Positions 1-5,815 of a DNA stretch of 5,815 bases are shown here, in pieces. Made by a program: the position numbers and the translations under genes. Source of the DNA: JBFLVQ01 sp040758525 (GTDB lineage Bacteria; Acidobacteriota; Blastocatellia; Chloracidobacteriales; JADJPF01). The stretch spans positions 1 to 5,815 of the forward strand of contig JBFLVQ010000611.1 in the NCBI GenBank assembly GCA_040758525.1, written 5' to 3'. Positions within the stretch are counted from its first letter, which is position 1, and every line of letters starts with the position of its first letter. The notes under the pieces were generated by a model, which saw nothing but the letters and a program-made list of their open reading frames with translations, did no database searches and was not told the DNA's origin.

Positions 1-666
1 ATGCTCAAAAGGGCTTTTTATCCAACCTGCAACTTGTACTGACTTAGGAAGGATGCCAGTATGGTTATGTTCGATAACCTCAACCAATTGCTTACCCATC
101 TTTTGTGAAATAAGGTAAATCTCTGTGCCAGGAAACTCTGGAACTACTGCGCTACCTTTAGCAAGGATTTCCGAAGGAATACGCTTTTCTTTAAAGTCGA
201 TTTGAAGATCATATTCGTCATCAAGGAGCTTAGTAGGAAACGAGCCAAACAGAGGGTTTTTCAGTGGGCTAATATGGTAATGTGCTAGATCATTAACAGT
301 TGTACTAATGGGACAGTAGCATTTGTCATTTTTATTGCTAGGGCTATCACTCAGGCAGGGTGGTGTCTCTTCGCATTGAATGTTTAGCAAGGATATACCT
401 CCCGCTTTGGGAGGTTCTGTGGTATCAATGATATCTCCATTCAGCTCATGAGTGTAAGCAAACCAACCATCCTTGGCAAAGCCTAAAGGATAGAATTGCT
501 CGACAACTACAGGAGTAGATGTGGGAGACTTTGATAAGTCATATTTTCCCAGATTTACCGATCTTTCTGTCCAGAAACGTATTCCTTTCGCCTTGTCTTT
601 GGCTATCATCGTTGGCGAAACTATCAAAGCAGTAATGTAAATTAGTATAAATATCTTTACTCTCAT
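1..666 (-). CDS. Secreted protein of unknown function, C-terminus cut off by the window edge
   Basis: The frame is open from an ATG at 664-666 to the left edge, giving 222 residues with no stop, so the gene is truncated at its 3' end. The start is supported by a well-placed Shine-Dalgarno (AAGGA, 7 nt spacing). It is also supported by a clear signal peptide: MRVK, a hydrophobic stretch at about residues 5-17, and a likely cleavage after ...MIA near residue 22. The mature part is hydrophilic and holds four cysteines (98, 104, 116, 118), the last two as Cys-Tyr-Cys, which suggests disulfides outside the cytoplasm. An aromatic patch around residues 58-71 contains Asp-Gly-Trp-Phe-Ala-Tyr. Histidines cluster at 129-131 and 200-202. 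I do not recognise the family and give no function. Export is inferred from the N-terminus. It could be a lipid-free periplasmic or extracellular protein; no lipobox cysteine is visible. It is transcribed away from the neighbouring plus-strand gene. Confidence 0.85.
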   Translation of the reverse strand, partial: MRVKIFILIYITALIVSPTMIAKDKAKGIRFWTERSVNLGKYDLSKSPTSTPVVVEQFYPLGFAKDGWFAYTHELNGDIIDTTEPPKAGGISLLNIQCEETPPCLSDSPSNKNDKCYCPISTTVNDLAHYHISPLKNPLFGSFPTKLLDDEYDLQIDFKEKRIPSEILAKGSAVVPEFPGTEIYLISQKMGKQLVEVIEHNHTGILPKSVQVAGWIKSPFEH

Positions 667-673
667 TTTCTTA

Positions 674-678
674 TCCTT
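674..678 (-). promoter_or_regulatory. Ribosome binding site of the secreted-protein gene
   Basis: AAGGA on the minus strand lies 7 nt before the ATG at 664-666. This fixes the start of the leftward gene, whose reading frame is incomplete in the window. Confidence 0.75.
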
Positions 679-688
679 ACTTGAAACT

Positions 689-759
689 AAAATAGAGTAA
701 TTTTACCAGTTTGGTAAGAAACTACTAGTACGGAGAGGAAATTTCATTAACAGATTATA
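689..759 (-). promoter_or_regulatory. Possible promoter region of the secreted-protein gene (two candidates)
   Basis: Two sigma-70-like candidates precede the gene on the minus strand. One has TTACCA (712-717), a 17 bp spacer and TATTTT (689-694), matching the consensus at four of six positions in each box. The other is a perfect TATAAT at 754-759 but has no acceptable -35 box at normal distance. Neither is strong, and in AT-rich DNA such matches arise by chance. Confidence 0.25.
703..717. repeat. Short perfect inverted repeat, operator-like
   Basis: TTACCA and TGGTAA form perfect 6 bp arms around a 3 bp centre, 37 bp upstream of the leftward gene's start. It covers the -35 box and part of the spacer of one promoter candidate, where a repressor would act. 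A 6+6 bp dyad is expected by chance about once or twice in a region of this size, so this is only a candidate. Confidence 0.3.
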
Positions 760-907
760 TTGCTAGGTATGCGATAAAGGTAATTGTCAGCGAGATGAGA
801 TAGCAGGGTTGCCTGTGATTTGTAATTTTCATAACTGTCAATCTCCAAACATGATACTAATGGGTTAATGCTTGTTATTTAATGCGAAACCTAACCAATC
901 CCTGACA

Positions 908-941
908 CTATCTTCACACCAGTAAGCTGGAGAAGAGATAG
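908..941. repeat. Imperfect hairpin in the intergenic region
   Basis: Three paired blocks nest around a 4 nt loop: CTAT/ATAG (908-911 with 938-941), CTTC/GAAG (912-915 with 932-935) and CCAG/CTGG (919-922 with 927-930). A two-base bulge and a small internal loop interrupt them. There is no T-run on either side, so it is not a typical terminator. Function unknown. Confidence 0.35.
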
Positions 942-1031
942 TTACTGAGAAACTGGAAAATTGTTGGAACTATTGATCTGGAATGATAGCAATACGATTG
1001 ATATGCTCCGATCCTGGATAATGGAGGTTGG

Positions 1032-1045
1032 TTGTTAGTTGTTAG
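1032..1045. repeat. Tandem 7 bp duplication
   Basis: TTGTTAG occurs twice head to tail (1032-1038 and 1039-1045), directly after a related GGTTGG stretch. Most likely replication slippage; two protein-binding half-sites are possible but unsupported. Confidence 0.4.
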
Positions 1046-1070
1046 CAGAATAGCTATCTTATTGATTACT

Positions 1071-1102
1071 TCTATCCATAAATAATTAGATTTATGAATA
1101 GA
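1071..1102. repeat. AT-rich inverted repeat, 12 of 13 positions paired
   Basis: Positions 1071-1083 pair with 1090-1102 around a 6 nt loop (AATTAG). The only mismatch is C1076 against A1097. This is the best stem in the intergenic region. No run of T follows on either strand, so it does not look like a Rho-independent terminator. It lies far from both gene starts (about 400 bp from each). It could be a DNA site for a dimeric protein, a small RNA stem or a remnant of a mobile element end. Confidence 0.45.
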
Positions 1103-1362
1103 GCTAGTTCCACCTAGATCCTTGATTCGCATAGGTAAAAAATACAAGACTCTATTCGATTAAACATACTAAAATCTGAATTCAAAAACTGGTAACAGCG
1201 CAACTTTGTTGGATAGTATGATAAAAAGTTTTTCTATCTGTGCGGATGTAGATATTGATGAGGTAGTATGGAAACGTTAGCGATATTACTATAGTGTTAA
1301 AGCTTATTGCGAACTATACCTTCACCTACCACTTTGACTAGTACCAACAACTTTGATACTGT

Positions 1363-1391
1363 ATACCATTAACAATTTGCTTCAATGGTAT
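1363..1391. promoter_or_regulatory. Operator-like dyad just upstream of the plus-strand promoter
   Basis: ATACCATT (1363-1370) and AATGGTAT (1384-1391) are perfect 8 bp inverted arms separated by 13 bp. The arms start 21 bp apart, two helical turns, so both would face the same side of the DNA. The dyad ends 8 bp before the -35 box. That position suits an activator or a repressor dimer. The regulator is not in the window. Confidence 0.4.
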
Positions 1392-1399
1392 TTTGATTA

Positions 1400-1429
1400 T
1401 TGACGTTTTAAAGTTCACCTTGTTATAGT
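1400..1429 (+). promoter_or_regulatory. Sigma-70-type promoter of the unknown plus-strand gene
   Basis: A -35 box TTGACG (1400-1405) is followed after 18 bp by a -10 box TATAGT (1424-1429). Each differs from the consensus at one position. TG at 1421-1422 adds an extended -10 element. Transcription would start near 1436, leaving a leader of roughly 49 nt before the ATG at 1485. This is the strongest promoter match I see in the window. Confidence 0.6.
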
Positions 1430-1472
1430 AACGAAACATTGATCAACCCAACAGCTTAACTACTTCATGTTT

Positions 1473-1477
1473 AGGAG
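1473..1477 (+). promoter_or_regulatory. Ribosome binding site that decides the start at 1485
   Basis: AGGAG lies 7 nt before the ATG at 1485. An earlier in-frame ATG at 1467 would place this site inside the coding region and has no ribosome binding site of its own, so 1485 is the better start. Confidence 0.75.
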
Positions 1478-1484
1478 ACACGCA

Positions 1485-2354
1485 ATGCAATTTGCAACCA
1501 AACCCCTGTTAAAACTTCCTTATCAACCCTGGTCGGGAGTTTGTTTACGAACTATCGGATTAACGCCATTGTTTTTAAATTGGCCAGGTAATAGAGCGAT
1601 GTTCAGCGCTATTTATGCTCCCGAACATCAACCATTAGTTCAAGCCCTTAAATATGACTTAACTACCTGGGAACTAGATGGTTTGTCAATAGGAATAATA
1701 CCTGAACCACCTGGCATATTAAAACTTGGTGTCGATCATATCAATGGTAGTAAAAAAGGTATTACTTTTACCAATGATAACCCTTTACCAAATGTAGAGC
1801 CAACAAAAGACTCTTTCTTTCTCAACTTCTCTTATGTGCCATCTTTGGAAGCCTTTTACAATATGGAATTAACCAAAGATCTCTCACAATTGAGTACGCG
1901 TCTCTATTTTACAGAAGGAAATTTATGCACTTACCGACTTATGTCTGGAGATGAGGGGTTAGTTAAGATAAATTTTCAAACACAAGCGCAAGGACAAGGA
2001 CCGAACCAGAATTTTATGAATTTTGGCTATGCAGCAGAAAGTATCGCAGCGAAAATCGATCTTGCTGATGGGGATAATGCTACACTTTATGGGGGACAAA
2101 CCCCATACCAATTTTCTAGTGGCTACTTTCACCTAGTTACTTTATACAATATTTGCGCCAATGAAGATTGTGATGGGCTTAATAGTTTTAGTTATCTATA
2201 TGGCACTAATAATGGCAGCTTAATCTGTCTTAATAACGCAATAGGACAGATAGTTCCAGTAGCAAGTAACTCAGCAGATCCTCCCGAATTGTATCATGGA
2301 AGTGGTTTTTGCTCACCAGTGTCAATTAGTTTTAGTGCTACAAAATCGTTCTGA
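1485..2354 (+). CDS. Protein of unknown function, 289 residues
   Basis: I do not recognise this protein. The frame from the ATG at 1485 to the TGA at 2352-2354 has its own good promoter and ribosome binding site, which argues for a real, separately transcribed gene. The N-terminus has no convincing signal peptide: residues 1-30 carry scattered Lys and Arg and prolines, with only a short hydrophobic patch near 24-32. No transmembrane helix is evident. The composition is rich in Asn, Gly, Phe and Tyr with alternating hydrophobic residues, which suggests a mainly beta fold. Six cysteines occur (20, 148, 224, 229, 248, 276). C224 and C229 flank an acidic Asn-Glu-Asp turn, and a Gln/Gly-rich low-complexity stretch covers about residues 165-176. 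The gene converges on the kinase gene with only 26 bp between stops. No enzymatic motif is visible, and a structural or binding role cannot be told from the sequence. Confidence 0.8.
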   Translation: MQFATKPLLKLPYQPWSGVCLRTIGLTPLFLNWPGNRAMFSAIYAPEHQPLVQALKYDLTTWELDGLSIGIIPEPPGILKLGVDHINGSKKGITFTNDNPLPNVEPTKDSFFLNFSYVPSLEAFYNMELTKDLSQLSTRLYFTEGNLCTYRLMSGDEGLVKINFQTQAQGQGPNQNFMNFGYAAESIAAKIDLADGDNATLYGGQTPYQFSSGYFHLVTLYNICANEDCDGLNSFSYLYGTNNGSLICLNNAIGQIVPVASNSADPPELYHGSGFCSPVSISFSATKSF

Positions 2355-2380
2355 AATGATCTTATTGTTTGCAATCAGAT

Positions 2381-5305
2381 TTACCAATTATGTATACGCC
2401 CATAGCGACGTACAATATCAGGCAAGGTTATCCTTGGCGCGATCATATCACTGAGTGACAACAACGACACCGCCGCTTTAAGGGTAATATCTGCGTTTTT
2501 ATCATCTCCGCTTAGATGATATACAGTTGCTAAGGTGAGAAGAACAGAAAGATTTTTTCCTTCGGCAAGTTGATTAGCATGTTTAGCATATTCGAGCGCA
2601 ATAGCCTTATCCTGTGGTGTCGTTATTTCGCTGGTAATCAAGACCCAAGCATAATCGCCTAGTTCTAATGCAGAGATATCGGATTGTTTAATTCGTGTTT
2701 GATAATTTGCTAAAGTTTCCTGCGTTAGTTTAACTGCTTCACTAGCCTGCCCATTCTTCATCAGCAGTCTTGTTAGACGTTGCATATTTTGTAAAAATTT
2801 TGTGCGAGATATAGCATTTAATGAATTGCGTGCATTTATTGATCGGTAAATATTAAAAGATGTTTTTAAGTGTTCTATTGCTTGGGTAGTTTCTCCTGTG
2901 TGGAAGAATGCCTGAGAAATTATTGTATGAGTATCTGCCAGCCCATATTGCAATAGGCTATTAGCAGGATCTATTTCAACCCTTGCTTGATAAATGGAGA
3001 GTGCTTTACGACACCAAACCATGGCAGTAGTGGGATCTACAGCTTGTATGGCTGCACTGCCCAATGAGCTATATATAATTGCCAGGTTACGGTGATATTC
3101 GGCATTTTTGTCATCATCACGAACGAGTTTTTCAAACTTCATCAGTGCGCTCTGTAAATATTTACGGCCACCATAAATATCTCCCAGGTTTAATAACCCT
3201 CTGCCATAACCTAAGCTACAAGAAGCAAGCTCAGATTGAATAAATGGATCTTTAGGCTGTGCTGCTACATATTTTTTAGCAATCTCAAGCAACATCTTAT
3301 TGTAATGTAGAGATTGTTTATAAATAGTACTGCCATTACCAGTTTTTTCCTCTACTAACTCTCCTATAGCTTCTAACACGATTGTCAATCTAGTATAACT
3401 AGCTGCTAGTCCGCGAAGTAACTTATCATTGTTAGGATCAGTAGCTATTAATTCTTTACGTATCTGTAAGTTTTTCTGATAAAGCACAAACGCATCTAGA
3501 AAGTTTCCATCTGATATCAAAGTATCGCCAATTTGAATATAGCAATTGGCTAATAAGCGACGATTCTCTTTATCTGATGGATTGTTTATTACCAGGGCTT
3601 CACGAATGGTACGAGTCTTAGTGTAACTACTCATTGCTGAAGTAAATTCATCCATGCGTAGAAAGACTTCTCCTGTTCGCTCATAGGCAGTAGCCAATTC
3701 TGCTTGCAAATGTATAGATGTAGGGTTTGTAGCAAGTAATTGCTGGAAAATTTCTTGAGATTTCTGATAACTTTGCAAAGCTCCGACAGTATCACCAATA
3801 TTAGATAGGTAAGGTCTACCTTGTATATCTCCTACTTTACGATAGGCTATTGCTAAGTCTTCCTGCAAGGATAGATCTTGACCATACTGTTGATTCAATC
3901 GATCAAGATATTTGAGTGATTCCTTAAGCAAAGCTTCGCGTGCTGAGGTGGAGCCAGGTAATTTCTCTAGTTGATCATTAAATTGAAATAGAAATCTACT
4001 AACCAACTCATGTACATCGTTAGTTCTCGCCTGGGTTATTTGTAGTTGCTCTTGTGCTCTATGTTGCTCCTGTTTTACCCAGCTAGCTTGCCAAGTCATA
4101 ATAACAATACCAATAGTTAAAAGTAGTATCAATGTCGCCACTGATATTAACCGCCAATTACGTCGAATATATTTTCCTATACGATAGCTGAGCCTACTTT
4201 TGCGAGCAATAATGGGAAAACCATCCAAGTATCGTTGAATATCTGTGGAAAATTCTGCTACAGAGCGATAGCGTTGTGATGGCTCTTTATTCAATGCCAT
4301 CAATACAATATTGTCGATGTCTTTAGGTAATCGCGTTATTATGCTTGGTTTGATAGGTTCTTGTTGACAGATTACACGACGTATCTCCCAGAGTTCATTG
4401 GTCTCAAAATGGTATGGCAGAGAACCAGTGAGTAACTTATAGAGCAATACACCGAGTGCATAAACATCAACTGCAGGAGTAACTGGTTTACCAGACAACT
4501 GTTCAGGACTAGCATAGGCAGGTGTCATTACCAACTGCTCAGTTCGTGTCAGTTCTAATTCATCTATACCATCTGCTTTGATCACTTTAGCAATGCCGAA
4601 ATCAAGTAGTTTAGGTATGCCATCTGCAGTTACCAAAACATTATTGGGTTTGAGATCACGATGAATAATAAGATTTGCGTGGGCATGTTGTACGGCGGCA
4701 CAGACTTTGTGAAAAAGCGCTAAGCGTGCAGCAATACTAAGCTGGTATGTTTGACAATATACATCAATAGGGTGGCCATTGACAAATTCCATTACAAAAT
4801 ATGGTAATCCTGCATCCGTACTACCACTATCAAAGAGTCTGACAATATTAGGATGTTCTAAGCTTGCTAATATCTGACACTCTTTATGAAAACGTAGCAA
4901 GTTTACGCTAGTATCTATCCGCTGTTTTAAGATTTTAATAGCAACAGGCTTTGCCGTAGGTATATCACTACGCTCCGCTTCATAAACAGCTCCCATTCCA
5001 CCTTGTCCAATTTCACGCGTGATATAGTATTTACCAAATTGCTGCCCTACTATTATCTGTCTAACAGATTGGTTTATCACTGCTAACCCTTTTTCAAATA
5101 CCGGTACATCCAGGATTGGATGAGAGTGTTGATGGGCAGCCAACATTCTTTCCACATCTTGTCGCAAGCGAATATCATCATTACAAGCTTGTTCGAGAAA
5201 TTGTTCCCGTGCAACTGCTTCGTACTCTAGCGCAGCTAAAAAAATTTCACTCAGCTTATCGTGATATTCTGGATTTACTGTTTTTGTAGTTGACATGCTA
5301 ACCAT
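2381..5305 (-). CDS. Membrane-anchored Ser/Thr protein kinase with extracytoplasmic TPR region
   Basis: A complete Hanks-type kinase of 974 residues. Residues about 12-58 form a helical N-terminal segment typical of acidobacterial kinases. The catalytic domain spans about 90-360 and all key residues are present: the glycine loop (G100, G102, G105), VAIK Lys124, helix C Glu142, HRD with Asp217, Asn222, DFG Asp235, an SPE motif ending at Glu268, Asp280 and Arg345. It should therefore be active. Thr253, Thr255 and Thr261 in the activation segment are candidate autophosphorylation sites. A basic stretch (369-385) precedes one membrane span (386-405), so the kinase faces the cytoplasm and the remainder faces out. 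A short likely coiled coil (about 407-430) leads into TPR-like repeats over about 480-945. It overlaps the upstream sigma gene, which is its probable substrate. The start is uncertain: the ATG at 5296 (residue 4) is equally plausible, since neither has a strong ribosome binding site. Translational coupling is likely. Confidence 0.96.
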   Translation of the reverse strand: MVSMSTTKTVNPEYHDKLSEIFLAALEYEAVAREQFLEQACNDDIRLRQDVERMLAAHQHSHPILDVPVFEKGLAVINQSVRQIIVGQQFGKYYITREIGQGGMGAVYEAERSDIPTAKPVAIKILKQRIDTSVNLLRFHKECQILASLEHPNIVRLFDSGSTDAGLPYFVMEFVNGHPIDVYCQTYQLSIAARLALFHKVCAAVQHAHANLIIHRDLKPNNVLVTADGIPKLLDFGIAKVIKADGIDELELTRTEQLVMTPAYASPEQLSGKPVTPAVDVYALGVLLYKLLTGSLPYHFETNELWEIRRVICQQEPIKPSIITRLPKDIDNIVLMALNKEPSQRYRSVAEFSTDIQRYLDGFPIIARKSRLSYRIGKYIRRNWRLISVATLILLLTIGIVIMTWQASWVKQEQHRAQEQLQITQARTNDVHELVSRFLFQFNDQLEKLPGSTSAREALLKESLKYLDRLNQQYGQDLSLQEDLAIAYRKVGDIQGRPYLSNIGDTVGALQSYQKSQEIFQQLLATNPTSIHLQAELATAYERTGEVFLRMDEFTSAMSSYTKTRTIREALVINNPSDKENRRLLANCYIQIGDTLISDGNFLDAFVLYQKNLQIRKELIATDPNNDKLLRGLAASYTRLTIVLEAIGELVEEKTGNGSTIYKQSLHYNKMLLEIAKKYVAAQPKDPFIQSELASCSLGYGRGLLNLGDIYGGRKYLQSALMKFEKLVRDDDKNAEYHRNLAIIYSSLGSAAIQAVDPTTAMVWCRKALSIYQARVEIDPANSLLQYGLADTHTIISQAFFHTGETTQAIEHLKTSFNIYRSINARNSLNAISRTKFLQNMQRLTRLLMKNGQASEAVKLTQETLANYQTRIKQSDISALELGDYAWVLITSEITTPQDKAIALEYAKHANQLAEGKNLSVLLTLATVYHLSGDDKNADITLKAAVSLLSLSDMIAPRITLPDIVRRYGRIHNW

Positions 5306-5815
5306 GCTCGCGCTACGTTCCAGTCGCGAGTTATTGTGCGTGGATCAACTTGCAGTACTTCACCGATCTCTTCTGTTGTAAGGCCACCAAAGAATCGTAA
5401 TTCTACTACCTGACTCTGACGTGGAGAGAGTTTATCAAGCTCTGACAATGCATCATTGAGGGCAATAATTTCTAACGTATTATTACCTGGTAATTCTGAC
5501 AGATCGTCTAAGGTAATCATCATAGCTTGGCCACCACGTTTAGAGGCATTGGCAGCACGAGCTTGATGAACTAGAATCTGTCGCATTAGTTTTGCGGCAA
5601 TAGCAAAGAAGTGTGCGCGATTCTGCCATTGCACTGATTTTACATCAATTAACCTGAGGTAGGCTTCATGTACTAAAGCAGTGGTTTGTAATATGTGATT
5701 AGAATATTCACGACGTAGATAGTTACTTGCCATACGATGTAGTTCATCATAGACAATATTAATAAGTTGATCTCTCGCCTTTTCATCGCCATTACCCCAA
5801 GATATCAGGAGATTA
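5275..5815 (-). CDS. ECF RNA polymerase sigma factor (TIGR02999/SigK-like), 5' end cut off
   Basis: The frame is open to the right edge: 27 further codons precede the methionine at 5731-5733, giving 179 visible residues. Family members are usually about 185-200 long, so roughly ten residues are missing, and the methionine at 5733 is internal, not the start. The visible order is typical. Region 2 begins with a Ser-Trp-Gly-Asn-Gly-Asp motif and an L-x-R-Met-Ala-x-x-Tyr-Leu-Arg-Arg-Glu helix. The family signature His-Ile-Leu-Gln-Thr-Thr-Ala-Leu-Val-His-Glu-Ala follows, then Asn-Arg-Ala-His-Phe-Phe and a Lys-Arg-Gly-Gly turn. Region 4 begins LSPRQ and carries the helix-turn-helix about 118-146 residues after that methionine. 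Region 2.2 has Leu-Gln-Thr-Thr where other ECF factors have an acidic patch. The stop lies inside the kinase gene, so the two are co-transcribed. No anti-sigma gene is visible; control by the kinase is inferred. Confidence 0.95.
   Translation of the reverse strand, partial: NLLISWGNGDEKARDQLINIVYDELHRMASNYLRREYSNHILQTTALVHEAYLRLIDVKSVQWQNRAHFFAIAAKLMRQILVHQARAANASKRGGQAMMITLDDLSELPGNNTLEIIALNDALSELDKLSPRQSQVVELRFFGGLTTEEIGEVLQVDPRTITRDWNVARAWLACQLQKQ

Larger units (their letters stand above)
667..1484. other. Divergent intergenic region without a convincing gene
   Basis: About 0.8 kb separates the two divergently transcribed unknown genes. It is AT-rich. The one longer open frame (914-1147, minus) begins with TTG, has no ribosome binding site and does not look like a protein. 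I see no tRNA, rRNA or CRISPR structure. It holds control signals at both ends and several inverted repeats (703-717, 908-941, 1071-1102, 1363-1391), plus one short tandem repeat (1032-1045). The length is generous for two promoters, so an unrecognised small RNA or a decayed gene in the middle (about 850-1300) cannot be excluded. Confidence 0.7.

Noticed and set aside
914..1147. Open frame of 77 codons on the minus strand
   Set aside because: It starts with TTG, has no ribosome binding site, shows no recognisable protein features and overlaps two inverted repeats in the gene-free region.
1220..1238. A-run/T-run dyad resembling a terminator
   Set aside because: Only seven of nine positions pair, the stem is nearly all A-T, and no gene ends nearby.
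724..1344. Repeated octamer ACTAGTAC at 724-731 and 1337-1344 in both upstream regions
   Set aside because: A few identical octamer pairs are expected by chance in 800 bp, and the two copies sit at different distances from their genes.
1467..1484. Six-residue longer start for the plus-strand gene
   Set aside because: No ribosome binding site before 1467, while AGGAG lies 7 nt before the ATG at 1485.
2354..2382. Possible bidirectional terminator between the convergent genes
   Set aside because: Only short, competing stems (such as ATTG/CAAT at 2364-2375) can form, without a GC-rich stem or a proper T-run.
5275..5733. Sigma factor starting at the methionine at 5733
   Set aside because: The frame continues upstream to the window edge with typical region 2 residues of the family, so this methionine is internal and the gene is truncated.

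Overview
The window suggests a bacterium of about 40 % G+C (estimated by eye). Its best lineage marker is the pair at the right end. There, an ECF sigma factor of the TIGR02999 (SigK-like) type overlaps a membrane Ser/Thr kinase that has a conserved helical N-terminus and a C-terminal TPR region. This pairing is very common in Acidobacteriota and also occurs in Planctomycetes and some Xanthomonadales. The sequence style and low G+C make a Blastocatellia-like acidobacterium my best guess, but this is inference.

Layout, left to right. Positions 1-666 (minus) hold most of a secreted protein of unknown function whose C-terminus runs off the left edge. Positions 667-1484 are an AT-rich, gene-free divergent control region of about 0.8 kb. 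It has several inverted repeats, a weak promoter candidate for the leftward gene, and a good extended -10 promoter (TTGACG / 18 bp / TATAGT) preceded by an 8+8 bp dyad for the rightward gene. Positions 1485-2354 (plus) encode a 289-residue protein I do not recognise. It ends 26 bp from the end of the convergent kinase gene. Positions 2381-5305 (minus) encode the complete 974-residue kinase: cytoplasmic catalytic domain, one membrane span, then a long TPR region. Positions 5275-5815 (minus) encode the ECF sigma factor, which lacks only about its first ten residues because of the window edge.

How the genes work together. The sigma factor and kinase are read in the same direction, overlap by 22-31 bp, and have no anti-sigma gene between or after them. 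The sigma factor has a Leu-Gln-Thr-Thr stretch where ordinary ECF factors carry an acidic region 2.2 patch. Together this fits phosphorylation-gated sigma activity: the outward-facing TPR domain senses something, the kinase signals inward, and sigma is switched on. That is a prediction by analogy. The two unknown proteins on the left are not shown by the sequence to belong to this circuit.
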